Assembly: GCA_013398055.1 (NCBI GenBank)
Contig: VZRS01000311.1
Location: 138,015-202,014, forward strand
Direction: 5' to 3'
DNA: 64,000 nucleotides
Source of the DNA: Ifrita kowaldi
Taxonomy: Eukaryota; Chordata; Aves; Passeriformes; Cinclosomatidae
How positions within the stretch are numbered: position 1 is the first letter of the stretch; each line of letters begins with the position of its first letter. Shown here piece by piece: positions 34,896-48,197 of the stretch. The notes beneath the pieces were generated by a model. The model was given only the letters and a program-made list of their open reading frames with translations. It did no database searches and was not told the origin of the DNA. The translations under genes were made by a program, and so were the position numbers.

Positions 34896-37800
34896 CTAAT
34901 GGTGGTTGTTCCAAAGTAGAGAATCCATGGAATTCACTTGCAGATCACCATGGAAAAATTTTTTTGTCATGTCTCCTTCCCTTCCTTTCCAGCATCAAGC
35001 TGTTTTTTCTGCTGATAATCCAAGAGTCTATATTGTGAACTCCTTCTCAGCAGGCCCGCAGCTGCTCTTCTAAGTATAAATCCATGTCAAAGCTGCTTTG
35101 GCTATGTCTTTTCCTGGGAGGAGTTATCATCTTCATGTGATTGCTAGCAAGGTTTAACCAATTACTGTGCATTTTCGTAGAAGGCTATTTTTAACTCTTC
35201 AGTGCTGGGAATATATTTAAAAATAACACTAATACCTTGACCTTCAGTGAATGAAGGTCTTTAGCAAAGAGAGACATCATACACTGGTAAGCCTAAGTAC
35301 TAAGCTACAGCCTGAAATAATGACCTGGCACTTCTTTCAGCCAGCCTTTGAAGGATGAAAGAAGATTTAAACATAACTGAGAACTGTACAAGGTAGATTG
35401 CAATCTCTGATGGGCAGCATCTTTCAAAGAGACAAGATCTGAAATGGCTATGAAAGGAAAGTAGCAAAGGGAAATCATACTCTGTTCTGTCAATAGTTGC
35501 AAGAGAATGAAGGAAGGTGAGCTTTAAAAAACACCCAAACTAAAAAACCCCAAGTATGTAGTCTAGAAGCAAAGCGAGCTAATTAGTGATTAGTGTTCAT
35601 TTTACTGGGACATACTTCCTAGCTACAAATATATACTGGTTTCTTTCTTGGTCTTCCCAGCCACCTGTATCTGAGGGCTGTTCCCTCATTATATAGACAA
35701 AATGCAGAGAGGACACTGAAATTTTCCCGTTTCTCCTGACCCTGCATTTTCCACAATATGTAACATAATATCATGCAAGATCCTTGAGCTACCAAAGACC
35801 CAAAAGACCCAAGCAACGAATTTCTGTAACACAGTGGGGCCATGTGACGATACAGCAGTTTGGGTGGGCTGTGCTGTTGCAGGCCCAGAGCTGGGTCAGA
35901 TGGACTGCCTTGGGTGTCTCCACCCTTCCCTCCTCAGCACAGCCTTCTCTGGGGTTAGCTTGAACAGAGCGTGCGTATGGCTGAGCCTAAACAGTCAGGG
36001 TGGGATTAATTACTTAAATATAAGCAACCATTACTATTTTCAGTGCCCCAAGACATCTGAGACAGCCACACTGAGCTGGCAGATACAGCATAGGACTTAG
36101 AGAAGAGTAGTGCCATTCTGGAGTGGCAGCTGGCAACAAAGAGATGATCCCCAGATAGCCCCTGGACTGCCTAAGATGGCATTAGAAGCTTATAAACAGG
36201 TAACTGGATCCCATCCTCAGCACCTTTCTGTAATTATTGTTTTGCCAGTGCATCTCCTTTCAGCTTCCATGTAACTTGTGTGTCTTGCTTTTTACATTAA
36301 CAAAAAGTGAATAAATTAAATCTGGACAAAGCTATCAATGTAATCACTGTGTTTAAAAATGTGAGACTTAACAATACACATTCTGTATCTTTGGCTCTTT
36401 TATATGTTATATATTTGTATGTTATCACCTGAGGAAAACAAATGTCTTGTTGAAGGCAGTTGGACCTCTGTTGCAAGAATTTTTTAATACCCTTTTTCCA
36501 GGTGTATTTACTGAGGATGGATATTACCACTAAAGAACTCCCAAACTGATGTAATTATATCACATGCTCATTCACAGCTACCTTTTTATCTTTTGTGAAC
36601 TATTTAATGAAGATCACATTCAAAATAAAAACTTTTTTATATTCATCAAGAACAGGCCAGCAAGGATGACTGGAGTAGGTAAAAATGAAAAAGCTAAATA
36701 TGCAGGTTAGAAGATGCCTTTTTATTATGCAAGACTCATAAATTCTTTGGTCTCTGTCTGTGCTTGTGGTGAAACCATGTTTCTTAATGATTTTACCTTA
36801 CACTTTATGGCAGAGATGCCACACTATTTCACTAGGAGTTCTGACTACTCTGTACTTCCTCCAAGTTGTAGCAAAATTATTGTTTTTTATATTAGTGAAA
36901 GTTTCTTACCATAGTAGTTACAATTAATAGATTACATTAAAATACAATCACAGCAGCTCCATAAATTGACAGTGTGTTTTACTTTAAAATAGTGGTGTTT
37001 CACTGCTTTATCGTCTTCTGGGTGTATTTTGCTGAAACTGATAAAGCTATTCTTTGGCACAGCATCTCATCTATATTCTGCACCACTGCACTTTAAATAT
37101 CCTAACAAAACTGTGTCGCAGCTGGATTCTAGCAACCTAAAATGTGGTTTGGATACAGAAACTTCTGCCTCAGTGTGACTGAAATGCTCAGATGTTCCAC
37201 TAGGGATAATGTGCATTCTGCCAGCTATGCTGACATCTTGAGAGCATGGACTGACTACTCGTGTGGAACACTGGACTTTATTTGCTGGGGTTTTTTAGTT
37301 TGTTCTTTTTTAACTTCATCATCTCGTAAAGAATCTGCTCTTCAGCAGTGTCTGTGACATTATCAGAGGGGGATACAAGGCTAAATATGTGAGATTTGCC
37401 AGTAAGAGAATCATCCTTAATTTTGGAATCCAAGTCATCTCACAAACACTGAAGTCTTGAAAAATATTTACAGCAGAGCTACAGTGAGATTTTCATCTAT
37501 CTCTGAAAGCCTTAGGAAGTAGGACTTCATCTAAAGTCATACTCATAACACATGTATGAAGTTATACTTCATCTGAAACATACTTATTTCTGATTGAGAT
37601 ACACAGATACAAAGATGACATCATCCACAAGGTTCCACTGGCATGACAGTGAGCTGGGGAGTCAAGTGAGCATGAATTTGCTGAAGCCTTTTGAAAACTC
37701 TCTAAGGCTCAGTGTTCCTTGAAATCTGCAGGGTTTGGACACACTGCAAGCTCTGTTCTGTAGCAGTTGAGTTGGAACCTCAGACTCCATTTGGGGATAA

Positions 37801-40800
37801 CATTTGAGAATCTCAAGTAAAGTTTCCTCCTCTCGTTCATTCTATGAGTGTTTTTTGGTGGGAGGCAATAATGTGGGCAAGGAACTTCTGTGAGAACAGA
37901 ATCCCCATAAACACCATATATGACAAAATGCATTTGAGATAAGGTTATCTTTCAGCTTGTTTCCTTAAAAAACTGTTCATAATGGAAGACTTGTAAAATA
38001 TACAACAAATATACACAGAATAAAACCTAAGTTATGCCATGGTTATGAATTTAAACAAGTTGTACTGGGGATCAAAGAAGGCACAAAGTGAATAAAAGAG
38101 ACATTGAACTTTTGTTTGGCACAGCCTCATTTTTTAAAAACAGGATAAAAATAGAGAGGAAAAAACAAGTTCCCTTCATTCAGTTAGCATATTTTTCTGG
38201 AAAAAAAAAGTAATATTTCTCCATCACCTTGGCATGCACAGATCTCTATAGCACGCCCTCAAAATAAAGGCTGGTAAATGAAAACTGTCCTGGCAATTAC
38301 TACAGTTAGAAATCTGAGACACTCCAGTGAGCAGCCACAGACTTTACACCTACAATGAGCTAGATTCTGAACTATTAGCATCTCTGTGCCTCTGATTAAC
38401 TCTGGTGTAACTGAGAATGTCACCTATGGCTGAAACAAGGTGTTTCAGCTGGTAGCTGGCTCTCTCCTGCAGAGTAATTCCAGCCAGTTGGTCCTTGGTG
38501 CTTTGGAGGAGATGGTTTTTAGAAGTCGTATGGAAAGTCCAAAACTGAACTCTGAGCTGCACATAACTGCCAGCTTGTAGACATGAGTTCCCATGGTTCA
38601 TAATGAGTGTTGGAAAATTAATCCAGCCTTCATCATTGAAGTGAGCTGCCATTTTTTATAATACTGATTTATATTGATGTTTTTCCACATTGCTCTATTT
38701 GCTATTCAGGGAAACAGTGAATACTTTTTGTGTCCAAATGGATCACAGCTAATGAGCTCCTGGTTCTTAAATATATTTACCTGTCTATTTCTTGTCTAGT
38801 GGGAGATTGGTATCTAAATATCTCTGTAGATCTGAGTTCAGTGCCTTGCTGGAAAAGCTGGATTTCAGACTTCATTTTCTCCTTTACTCATAGTAAAATA
38901 ACTCTTCCAGGCTAAATCTTGCTTCAAGTTAATTAAATAGATGTTAATATTCCTGGTGACTTCAGAGGAAGAGAGATCCAGCTCAATATGTAATAAAAAC
39001 GTAAGAGTAATATTTTTTCTAATACTAATTTAACTCAACTTTATGAAATGTCTAATACTTCGTGGTATTTTTACTTCAAAAGTACTTCTATTTAAAGCTA
39101 CTCACCATGAATTCACCAATTTAAGTAGATGTGTCATTTACTTCAACACTTTTGAGAAGCTTGAGTATTTATTTACGTAATAAATGCATACTAAATGTCT
39201 TTATTCTTCCACACTGACATTTCTTTTCCTTGAGATCTGATTTAAAAAAGTAGTTATCTGTCATAAGCTAACTGGAACAGAATGTGAAAATTATGCACAG
39301 TTAATAAAGAAATGAAATACGTAATCAGTCAGAGCAGATCCACTGATCCACGCTTTGTGAATCAGTGCTCTTCTGACAAGGATATGTCTGTGTGCTGCTC
39401 CTGCTCTCAGAATAGGATTTTACTCAGCAGCTCCACATTTTTGTACGTATGTCATGTAAAGTGGGAAACACCTAATGAAATACTGTAATTTCTACACAAA
39501 TATATTTAAGAAATTACTAAGCAGTTTGGTTAATTTAAAAAACATGTATTCAAATTATTGTGTAAATGCAAGCCCCTCATCTTTTCTGTGCAGGCTACAT
39601 TCAAACTAAGGAGACTTCAGGCAAGAAAGTCACCACTTCTTTCTAAGACTACTTTTTTCATACGTGCAGAACCTTGGTGTTACCTTTCTGGAGAAACTGC
39701 CTGTGCCAGGGGTACCAGGCTGGCTTGATCTGTCGTTTGTAAACAGAGGCACCTAGCATGGGGACAAGACACTGCTGCAGCGAGACAAAAATTCTGCCTC
39801 TTCTTGAAGTTTATAAATTCTGTGAGCTCATTTCCACCCACAGGGATATGCTGCTAGATGGCAACTCTCCAAATGTCATATGTGTATAACTGACTGCAGT
39901 GACCTCTCTGACACTGGACCTTGGGTTCTCTGAAATTCCCCTGGGTCTCAGGGAAGGCACCAGAAGTGCTCCATCACATCATTCCAACCAGAGCTGTCCA
40001 TCACTCTTCCAGAAGTGTTGTTAACAGTTGTCTTGATGTTTGTGGCTCTTGGAACTCCCTCTCCTCTGTAACAGAAAGGCAAATACGGAATTCTAACATA
40101 GCAATCCAGCACATCTGGGGGAGTAGAGTTGGCGAAGCAGTTGTTAATCACCCAAGCCTTCCCTTTTGTAGTTTAGAGTGAGACTCCTGTAGTTCATTGG
40201 AGTGGGGAGAAGAGAACCAAATCTTTTCAGAAGGCCACTTCATTCTCACTCTCATCAAGGGCTTAATGTTTTTCTGGCCCTCACAATGCTAAAGCAAAAC
40301 TGGTGAGCAATTAGAAAGGAAAGCAGGATGGTTATGCAAATATGGTCACAGAGAATGAGACTCATTTCTCATTTAATTGCAAGTGTGGGATTCATCCTAC
40401 AAATTAGTATTTCTGCATTGAAGTAATTACATATAGATGCCTATATGAAGGTAGTACCCAAGCTCCCATTAGGCAACAGTGTGGAGCCTCAGCTCTCTAA
40501 CATATGTCTGCACATACACACTATAGTTGTCTAAGTCAGACCCGGCTTCCTGATTCACTTAAAAGTCAGTGGTGAGAAATAGATACTTTTAGGGCATGAT
40601 TCATTCCATCCTAAAGTACCTAAAATAGATCAATAACTTTTGCTTTATGAGTCTAGCTGAAGTACTCGGATAGGAAATGGGTATGGACAGATGAATGCCA
40701 AGGAATGGTTGCATAGTCATGACATGCATGTCTGTTATAACTAGAACATTTCTCAATGATCAGCCCACCAATACCTCTTTCTAGAGCTACATGATTGCTA

Positions 40801-43800
40801 CCCACAGCCTTCCCACTGCTGAATGCCCTCTGTATCTCAAAACACTGGGTTTTGACTTAACGCTCCCATATGTACATGCCAGTCTCTTGTGCACACTTTG
40901 TAAAGCAATCAGGTTTTCAATAGAAACTCCAGCACTTATGTTACAAAAATTATACTGGGCAGAAGAGCATGAAATGTTCTTTAGGATATATTTCTGTCTT
41001 GGCAAAGAGAGGGAATGAATGATCTAATGGGTCTTTCCATCTGTAAGTCAACATTCAGCTTCCAAATTATGACAGTCTTTTTCTTTCATAGGCATTAAAT
41101 GTATTTGTTTTTGAAGATGTCTCTTATTAGTACCTTCTTTTTTGCATGATGATGTAAATTTATACCCTTGAAGTGGTATTTTTATAATTCCCACCAGACA
41201 CACCAGATAACTTAGGAACCTCTTGCATGGCTAAGTGCTCTTTGCCACAGTGTGCATAGTCAGTTAGATCACTCTCAATTGAAAGCCCATTGAGACTTGA
41301 GGAAGAGCAAAGGATAGTAATATTTTTAGCAGATTTATATTTGTCCCAGCTTGATAAGTTGAAAAGGTCATTAAACTCTGTCAGCTCTGGGAAAATACTT
41401 TATTATTGTAAAGGAACTCAGGCCAGCATAAGCTGGACATAATCCTATCCAAACCGGTTGGTTGACAAAGTAGACAGAGCCAAATTCTCAGCAACACCTG
41501 TTTTGGAAGGTGCACTAGAAAGCAAATTTTATAAAGTATTTCAAAATTGATTACTTCTGAATCACATGGGTTCTAGTATCTATTCAGGCAGTTAAACTGC
41601 GGTTGAGAATATGGACTGAGAATGATTTTGGGGTCTCTTTTATTTTGCTTGATGTATGAGGTGTGTTTGATGATAACACTTCCAATGCCCAAGACAGTTG
41701 CATAGTTTGCTGTTGCTGGTTCTACTTGGGACAATTTCAGAAGTGTCTGAAGAAAGCTGATTCCCAGCTATATTTGGAAACCCTCGTAATAAAACACCTT
41801 TAACTTGGTCTCCCATAGAAATGTTCTTGCTAGTTCGACTTAATAGGATCTCCCTACTTCCTTGATATTGACAAAAATATTGGTGAATGTATTCTAGCAC
41901 AAACCTGCTAATTAAAGTGAAACGGTGGTAACACTGTGCTGCTATCCACCTGCTTGTTTAAGTAGTTCACCTGTAACTGTCTGTGTAGGTTGAAACTGAG
42001 CTATAGCGGATGATGTTTTTAATCCACAGCCCTTAAGATAGTTGAAGCATTAGCTAGAATTGTATTGAAGGTCCTATGGGGTCTACATTTTTACTGAAAG
42101 GCTGTGATGGTTCTGTTTTGGCCCTCTTTTTTATCTTAGATAAGATCTTAATGTAATGGAAAATAAAATTAAAAATACTTTTTCCTGCTTCTCTAGTAGG
42201 AAGGATTAGAAGTGTTTCCACTTGAAGGTCAGTTTAAGCCTAAATACCTGTTCTCCAGGATTCAGCCACATTGACTCCATAGGTGCACAACGTGAAATGG
42301 TCGATTCAGCCTTGTCTTTCTCTAAGAGAGCTAAAGGCCAAATGCTGGGTCAACCCTGATGAGGAGCTGTATACCAGAGAGATGAATGTTTGTGTTTCTC
42401 CTAGAGTTGAATGTAAAAAGCCTGAGATTTGTAGTGGCTGTTGCTGATCTGTGGACACTTACCTGGAATTAAAGCTGTCTCTGGAGTATCACGCAAAAAC
42501 CCCCAACTTTTTACAATTTTTCTGTGCTGTCCTACTTGTAGCTGCCCCGGTATGTCACAATCTGCCTCTCTGGATGCTGAACTTTTAGTTATAACTTCAG
42601 ATCATTTTGGTCAGGAGGTTCTAGAAACTCATTAAACAGTGTTATAATTGCACATGCAGAATGAAGGAAAACAAATACAACCTTAATTTGCTGAGTCCAT
42701 TAGCCAGCTCCCTTGATTCATTTATCTGGAGGATTGAGAACGCCAGTTAATTTCATTTCCATAGTTACATTTTCCAAAATCATCGAAAGACTAATCAAAA
42801 GCTTGTAGCTAATATTTGCAGCTTGTTTGGTTTTCTCCTGTTGTTTGAACTACTTCCAATATGTCTTGCCAGTGACATTTCTCCACCAAGCAGAATAAAT
42901 ACCAAAACTATAGAGAAATAGTTTTACTGAAGAAAGCAGAAAATGAGTTGCCCTGTAAATACAAAGTTTCGCAAAGTCACTGACATCCTTCTGTAACTTC
43001 CATGGCAAGGAAATGACAGAGCTGGAATAATTATTTACTGAATAGATGCAATATATGTAATTCCAGTACTGTTCCACAGTTTGAAAGATAGACTTACTTA
43101 CATTTTTTATTCCATTTTTTGCTATGAAAGGTTGGGTGGAAGAGAAAATCTAATCCTCTTGGACTGTCTGCTTAAGATATTATTGGAAATGTTACTTGTG
43201 AGACTGCACTGCATGACCCTGAGTTTAGGCTCTAGGTCCCTCTTTTATTTATCATAAAAGACAATCTCTTCCCCTGAAGTGTCTGGAATCTAAACAGACA
43301 AGGTAGAATGATCGTTCTTGTTATATAAATTAAATACTGAGGCACAGAGCAGTTCAGAGCATATCTACAGTTCAGCAAGCTGCCTTCAAAAGAGTAGGCA
43401 GTGAAGCAATATCACTGCAGCAATCTGCATGTGTGCTAATTAGTCTGGATGGATGCTGCAATTTCATATTTATGTTGCATCTGAGGTTCTAGCTAGTTTC
43501 GTATTAGTCACTTTGGAGCATTATGCATTGCAAACAGATCCAAAGTGATTAAGGATCATGCAGTCAATGCTGGAATTGTGGTTAACCTCACTACCACTTT
43601 TTAATTTCCTTCTCTTCTTCACGTTGCATGACAAATATTACAGACTCATACATCAGTTTAGAGGAAGAGATCTTTGGAGGCCACATGGTCCAATTGCTTG
43701 TTTGGAACAGGGCTGACATCAGTTTGTTCATGTTCCGTAAGGCTTTGCTTGATAACTCATCTTGTTATGATTGTTGTAGATTTTTCTAATCTATATTTAG

Positions 43801-46800
43801 TCAGAATTTCCCTTGCTATGATTTGTGTCCATTGCTTCTTGTCCTTTTGTTGGGCATCTCTGAGAAGAGTGTGGCACCATCCTCTCCACAACCCATTAGG
43901 TAGTTGCAGACAGCAACTGAGATCCTTCTCTCTGTCTTCTGCAGGCTGAACAAACCCAGCTCCCTTCTCCTCTCCATATTCTCCAACCCTTAACGACATT
44001 GGAATAGTTGGGCTTGCTCCACTACATCCTTGTACTGGGGAGACAAGTCTGTGAGACTGTAAGTCTGTCTAAACCCATGTGGGTTTGGAAGTGATAAACT
44101 ACATTAATCTCTTCTGGAAGCAAGCTCCATTATTAAAGTCCTAGTCTCATGGAATTTTTCCCTCCATTCCAGAACATAAGCTACCAAATTCTTGACTCTC
44201 ATAGCTGGTGGTGTATTTCCTGATGAGCTGGGGCTCTTTCCTGTGCATACCTGAGGTTACCTCACCTGGTCCTGTAAAAGATTTGAAGATCAGGTCTAAG
44301 ACCTTCATAATGACTCACATAAAAGCATTGTGAGAGAGAGTATGTGAATATCTGACTTGGGAAGAGCCTGGTGAGAGAGGTGGCAGCTTTCAAGGCAGTT
44401 TTAGTGCTACTGAAAAAATCCAGCTGCAGTTTTACACTCCCAGCTACAGCTGCAAGAGAGTATTATAGATACAGATGTGGATAAGGAGTTCCAAGAGGAA
44501 GATGAGTATTAGGAATAATTGCTTCAGGAGGAAATTTTATTTTGTTTCGGGGCATTTGGAACAAGTATCAGTTGGGGAGGAGGTGACTGTGCTTCAGACC
44601 TGTGGTAAACAGCAGTGGTGACAAGTGAGACAGGCACATGGAGATTTTTGGGTTCAATCTGTTAATCACATGGCTGTCAGTGCGGGTGTGCTGTCAGAAT
44701 TACCCTAAGCATGTGCTTTGAGAGGAATCACAGATTCTGGCTGACTCTCTTTTGTCAATGCCCGTGATGCACAGGAACATTCGCAGTGACACAACCTGCT
44801 GAGCTCTGCAGGCTGGTGTTTATTTTGGTCAGGGGTTTTTCCAGTGTGGTGCTGGTTTTGCATGACCTGTACACTTTGGGATTAAAATTACTTGGTTTCA
44901 CGTGTTCATTCACTGAATGGAAAGGTCCGTATTGGTAACACATTTTTAGTTTGTTTTCACTGTTCATAGAACACTGTTTGGGTTTCAAAGTAATGCTGAT
45001 TCTTTATCCACGGATGCTAGTGAAAGAAATGTGCATTGTTGGGGTTTTTTTGTGGCTTCCATGAATTTTTACATTTGCAGAATTTGCGCTTTCTGTTTTT
45101 GGGCAATTTAGTGCTTTTTCTTCCAGGGGTGTTCCTCATGTGCATATGGAATCTATTACACATGATTTGTAGATCCTTTGTAGATTTGAAAAACAATGAA
45201 GAATGGGATTTCACAATATAGGAACTATGAACTAAACTAAAACACCCTAAAAATTTGGAAACTGTTTGTCTTCCTAAAAGTGGAAATACATAAATAGTTT
45301 GTAAACAGTGCTGTCTGTAAGGGTTTTAAGAAAAGAAAATGGGATATTCATCTGCTAAACTTTAAGATTTTGGGTCTTTCTCATAATGACTGTGGCAACG
45401 TGTCCTCTTTGTGACCACTGAGTAATCTTAGATGTTGGAGTCATGTGGTTCCATCAAAACATTTGGGAAGGAGCGTGATGAAACCCCCCACTTTTCCAGC
45501 CCGCTGTTTCTGTTGCCAGGATAGAAAAATGTGCTGTGGAAAGGTCTTGTGGTAAATCACTGTTCAGGAACGTGAGCTCTACAGAGCCTTGGAGAGAGAG
45601 ACTACTGACTTTACCCTTGATACAGATATGCTGGATCCCAAAGGTGGAGGAGGTGGATGACATGCAATGCCTTTCAAAGAGCATTCGTAATACACTAATC
45701 TGGTCTGCTTTGATAATCTGGTTTTAGCCACTTCCTTGGTCATGAACTTTCCCTCTTAGTCCCTTTGTCCTTTCTGTTTCCCCTCCAATTTCCTGCCAAT
45801 TCTAAACCACATTTCCTTGTATTTCAGAGGCTTTCTGATGATACGGACATTCCTTGTTTTAGTCTACTCTTCCAAGATCTTCATGTGCTGTGGACTTGTT
45901 AACATGTATTTAAGGATCTCGATGCCTTAAGTGAATACCGTGAGGGGAAAAATAACATTATTTTTTGTTCAATATCTGTGGTATCAAAGATTTTTTAAAA
46001 TATCAATCCAACAACTTTGAGATACCCTCTACAGATCCTTTTTCTATCTTGGAATTTGGCCTCACCTTTCTTTCCACAGTCTTGGTAAGATTAGCGTAGG
46101 GGATCTAATTAGCTCATGCCCAAAAGAAGCATTTAGAGTCCCACCATGGGGCAAGAGGCCATGGGATAGATGATTGTAGATACAGCTTGTAAAACCTAGG
46201 TCACATCTTGGTCCCTCCTAATCCCATCTTGAGGCTTGTGAATTTTGCTGTTGATGGGGTTTGCTTTTTTGTTATGATTGTCAGTCTGCCTGAGGATGCT
46301 GTGGTCTGTGTTTAAGGCCTGTCACTTGTGATGACACTTGAAGCAGATATTCTGTGATCCCATCTGAACTATGTCTATTATGTGATTAGGTCCAATCTCC
46401 TGTCACAAGACACAATTGGGAACAGCTATTCTTCTCCCATCACGGAGAGATGTGTGGCCTGATCAAAGAAAACATGTAATTATAAAAGCATGAGTGAACC
46501 CAGCAAAGTATAATTTGCTTTTATTCATTGGATTTATGCCTTCTGATGCTCTGAGCATCTGAGAGGACACAGACATCTACCTGGAGCCTGGATGAAAGCA
46601 GTCATTTCTTGTAAAGAAGAGAGCTCTACTAGGACACCATGTACCTAGAACTTCCCTTTATAACTCTCCTTATGCGCTCAGCTTTTCTTGTGCTGTCCTT
46701 GTTGCTCTGTAATGACTCAGAGGCACCTCTGGAATTAGCAATGTTCATGTGTTCTTAATGCCTCTGTGCCACTTACCTCCTACCCAGGCATTTTCCTATT

Positions 46801-47869
46801 TCTCAAATGCATTTTTAGCATCTTTCTACTGATCAGAAATCAAATGACACTCTGAGATTGGCAATGGAAAATAATCCCTTTCCAGAATTTCCACTGTTAC
46901 AGACCTGCTCTAAGAAACTGCAGTAAGTGTCTGCTTATTCTGTCTGTACATGCTACCTACAGATGCAGAATTCACTGGAATGGGAGGCAGGTGAAAGGAA
47001 TCCCTGTTCAGTCCTCATGACTGCTTCTGAACTCGTGTGAGCTCATGCTTTTCTTCACTTGCCCACTTTTGGGGAACTTCAGCCAACCAGCCCTGGTATT
47101 TCAGAGTGTCTGACCCACTAGGAAAGATAGATACAATTGAGCACCCAGGCGAAGGAACAGTCTGATCAGAGTAGTGTGGAAAGCTGTGTGAAGATGGTCA
47201 GTGTAGTTCAGAGCAGGGACGCAAGGGCCACATTATCACAGTTAAGAACCAGCACAGTAATTCCTCAATTCAGTCATCCTGACTACTGCCCATATAGAGG
47301 AAGATCTTTTTTCCTGAAGAGAACCCAGTTTGTAACAGATAAAAATCCTGAAAAAGCAATGTCAGAGAAGTGCAGGTTGGAATTAGATGGATACAGAGAG
47401 CTCTTTCAATTGGAAAACTGATGATGTTGCGGTTCCATTTTTATTTTTAACCCAGAAAACACAGAACTGCAAGCAGAACTATTCCTTTAGAGGCAGTGGA
47501 AACTCATGAGATTCAAATAGACAGTAAGTTTATGAGGAAATAGTCTATTTCAGTGCACTCCTCAGAAGTAGTTGTAGGAAAGCTGAATATATAATCTCAC
47601 ATCATGGGAACACCATACATACATGGATTTTCCTACTTAAAACATGGATACGAACAAGAACTTATAAATTGTTTTGCACTGAAACTCAAGGTCACTGCCA
47701 GCCTGCTGGAGACCTGCCGCCGCTGCTGCTGCTGTGTGGGGCCACCAGCGGTGGGTACCACTGCCCTGATGCTGCTGTTCACCAGCAGAATCGGGGGGAC
47801 ATTCCCTTCAGCGTGCACACGTAACGTGCGAGCACGAATGCTTTCCTCCATGGCTCTTTGTAACGGGAA
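34896..47869 (-). other. Probable long first intron of WDCP copy B
   Basis: About 13 kb between coding exon 1 and the CpG island shared with FKBP1B. AT-rich; it contains the old CR1 at about 43665-44000 and a weak MIR-like patch near 43330-43360. No coding exon was recognised. That it is one intron is inferred from the human layout, where the WDCP promoter lies next to FKBP1B. Confidence 0.5.
43665..44000 (-). mobile_element. Old, diverged CR1 LINE fragment
   Basis: Reverse-complement CR1 features are visible in order: GGAGGCCACATGGTCCAATT, then CCATTGCTTCTTGTCCTTTT, GGGCATCTCTGAGAAGAGTG, and GCAGGCTGAACAAACCCAGC. The divergence suggests an older subfamily than the other copies. The right edge is uncertain and may reach about 44035. 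Confidence 0.8.
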
Positions 47870-47958
47870 ATGCCGACCCTCCACTCGCACTCAGCCGCGT
47901 TCTGGTGCCTGGATGGTTTGGAGCACGGCGCTTGGTTTCCCTGCCTGCCCGGCGCGAC

Positions 47959-48028
47959 NNNNNNNNNNNNNNNNNNNNNNNNNNNNNNNNNNNNNNNNNN
48001 NNNNNNNNNNNNNNNNNNNNNNNNNNNN
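47959..48028. other. Assembly gap (70 N)
   Basis: A run of N inside the CpG island. The true size is unknown. FKBP1B coding exon 1 and the non-coding exon 1 of WDCP copy B may lie here. Confidence 0.99.
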
Positions 48029-48158
48029 ACTCCGCACGGGCACGAGCACACGGGGGGCAAACGCCGGCGAGACCCCCGGGGCAGCGCTCCGCGAGGCACC
48101 ATCGCCAAAGCGAGCCCTGCCCGGGGGACGGCNGCGGAGCGCGGCGAGGCGGCCGCCC

Positions 48159-48197
48159 GGGGTCGCGGCGGCGGCAGGGGCGGCGAGGGGGCCGGGG
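48159..48197 (+). other. G-rich stretch with quadruplex potential
   Basis: Four runs of four or five G on the plus strand, separated by GC-rich spacers, within the CpG island. Such sequence can form G-quadruplexes and is hard to sequence, which fits the gap and the single N close by. Confidence 0.45.

Noticed and set aside
34879..34914. Longer N-terminus for WDCP copy B (12 extra codons)
   Set aside because: The extension would start at TTG, has no ATG, and is absent from copy A; the ATG at 34878 has a good context.
34896..34928. Ten-codon upstream open frame just before the WDCP copy B start
   Set aside because: By comparison with copy A the exon probably begins at 34895, so this frame would be in the intron and not in the mRNA.
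43330..43360. ACTGAGGCACAGAGCAGTTC, a MIR-like core
   Set aside because: Only about 20 bases fit and the flanks do not continue the MIR order, so it is too short to call.
43674..43999. Open frames on both strands near 43.7-44.0 kb
   Set aside because: They lie within the diverged CR1 fragment.
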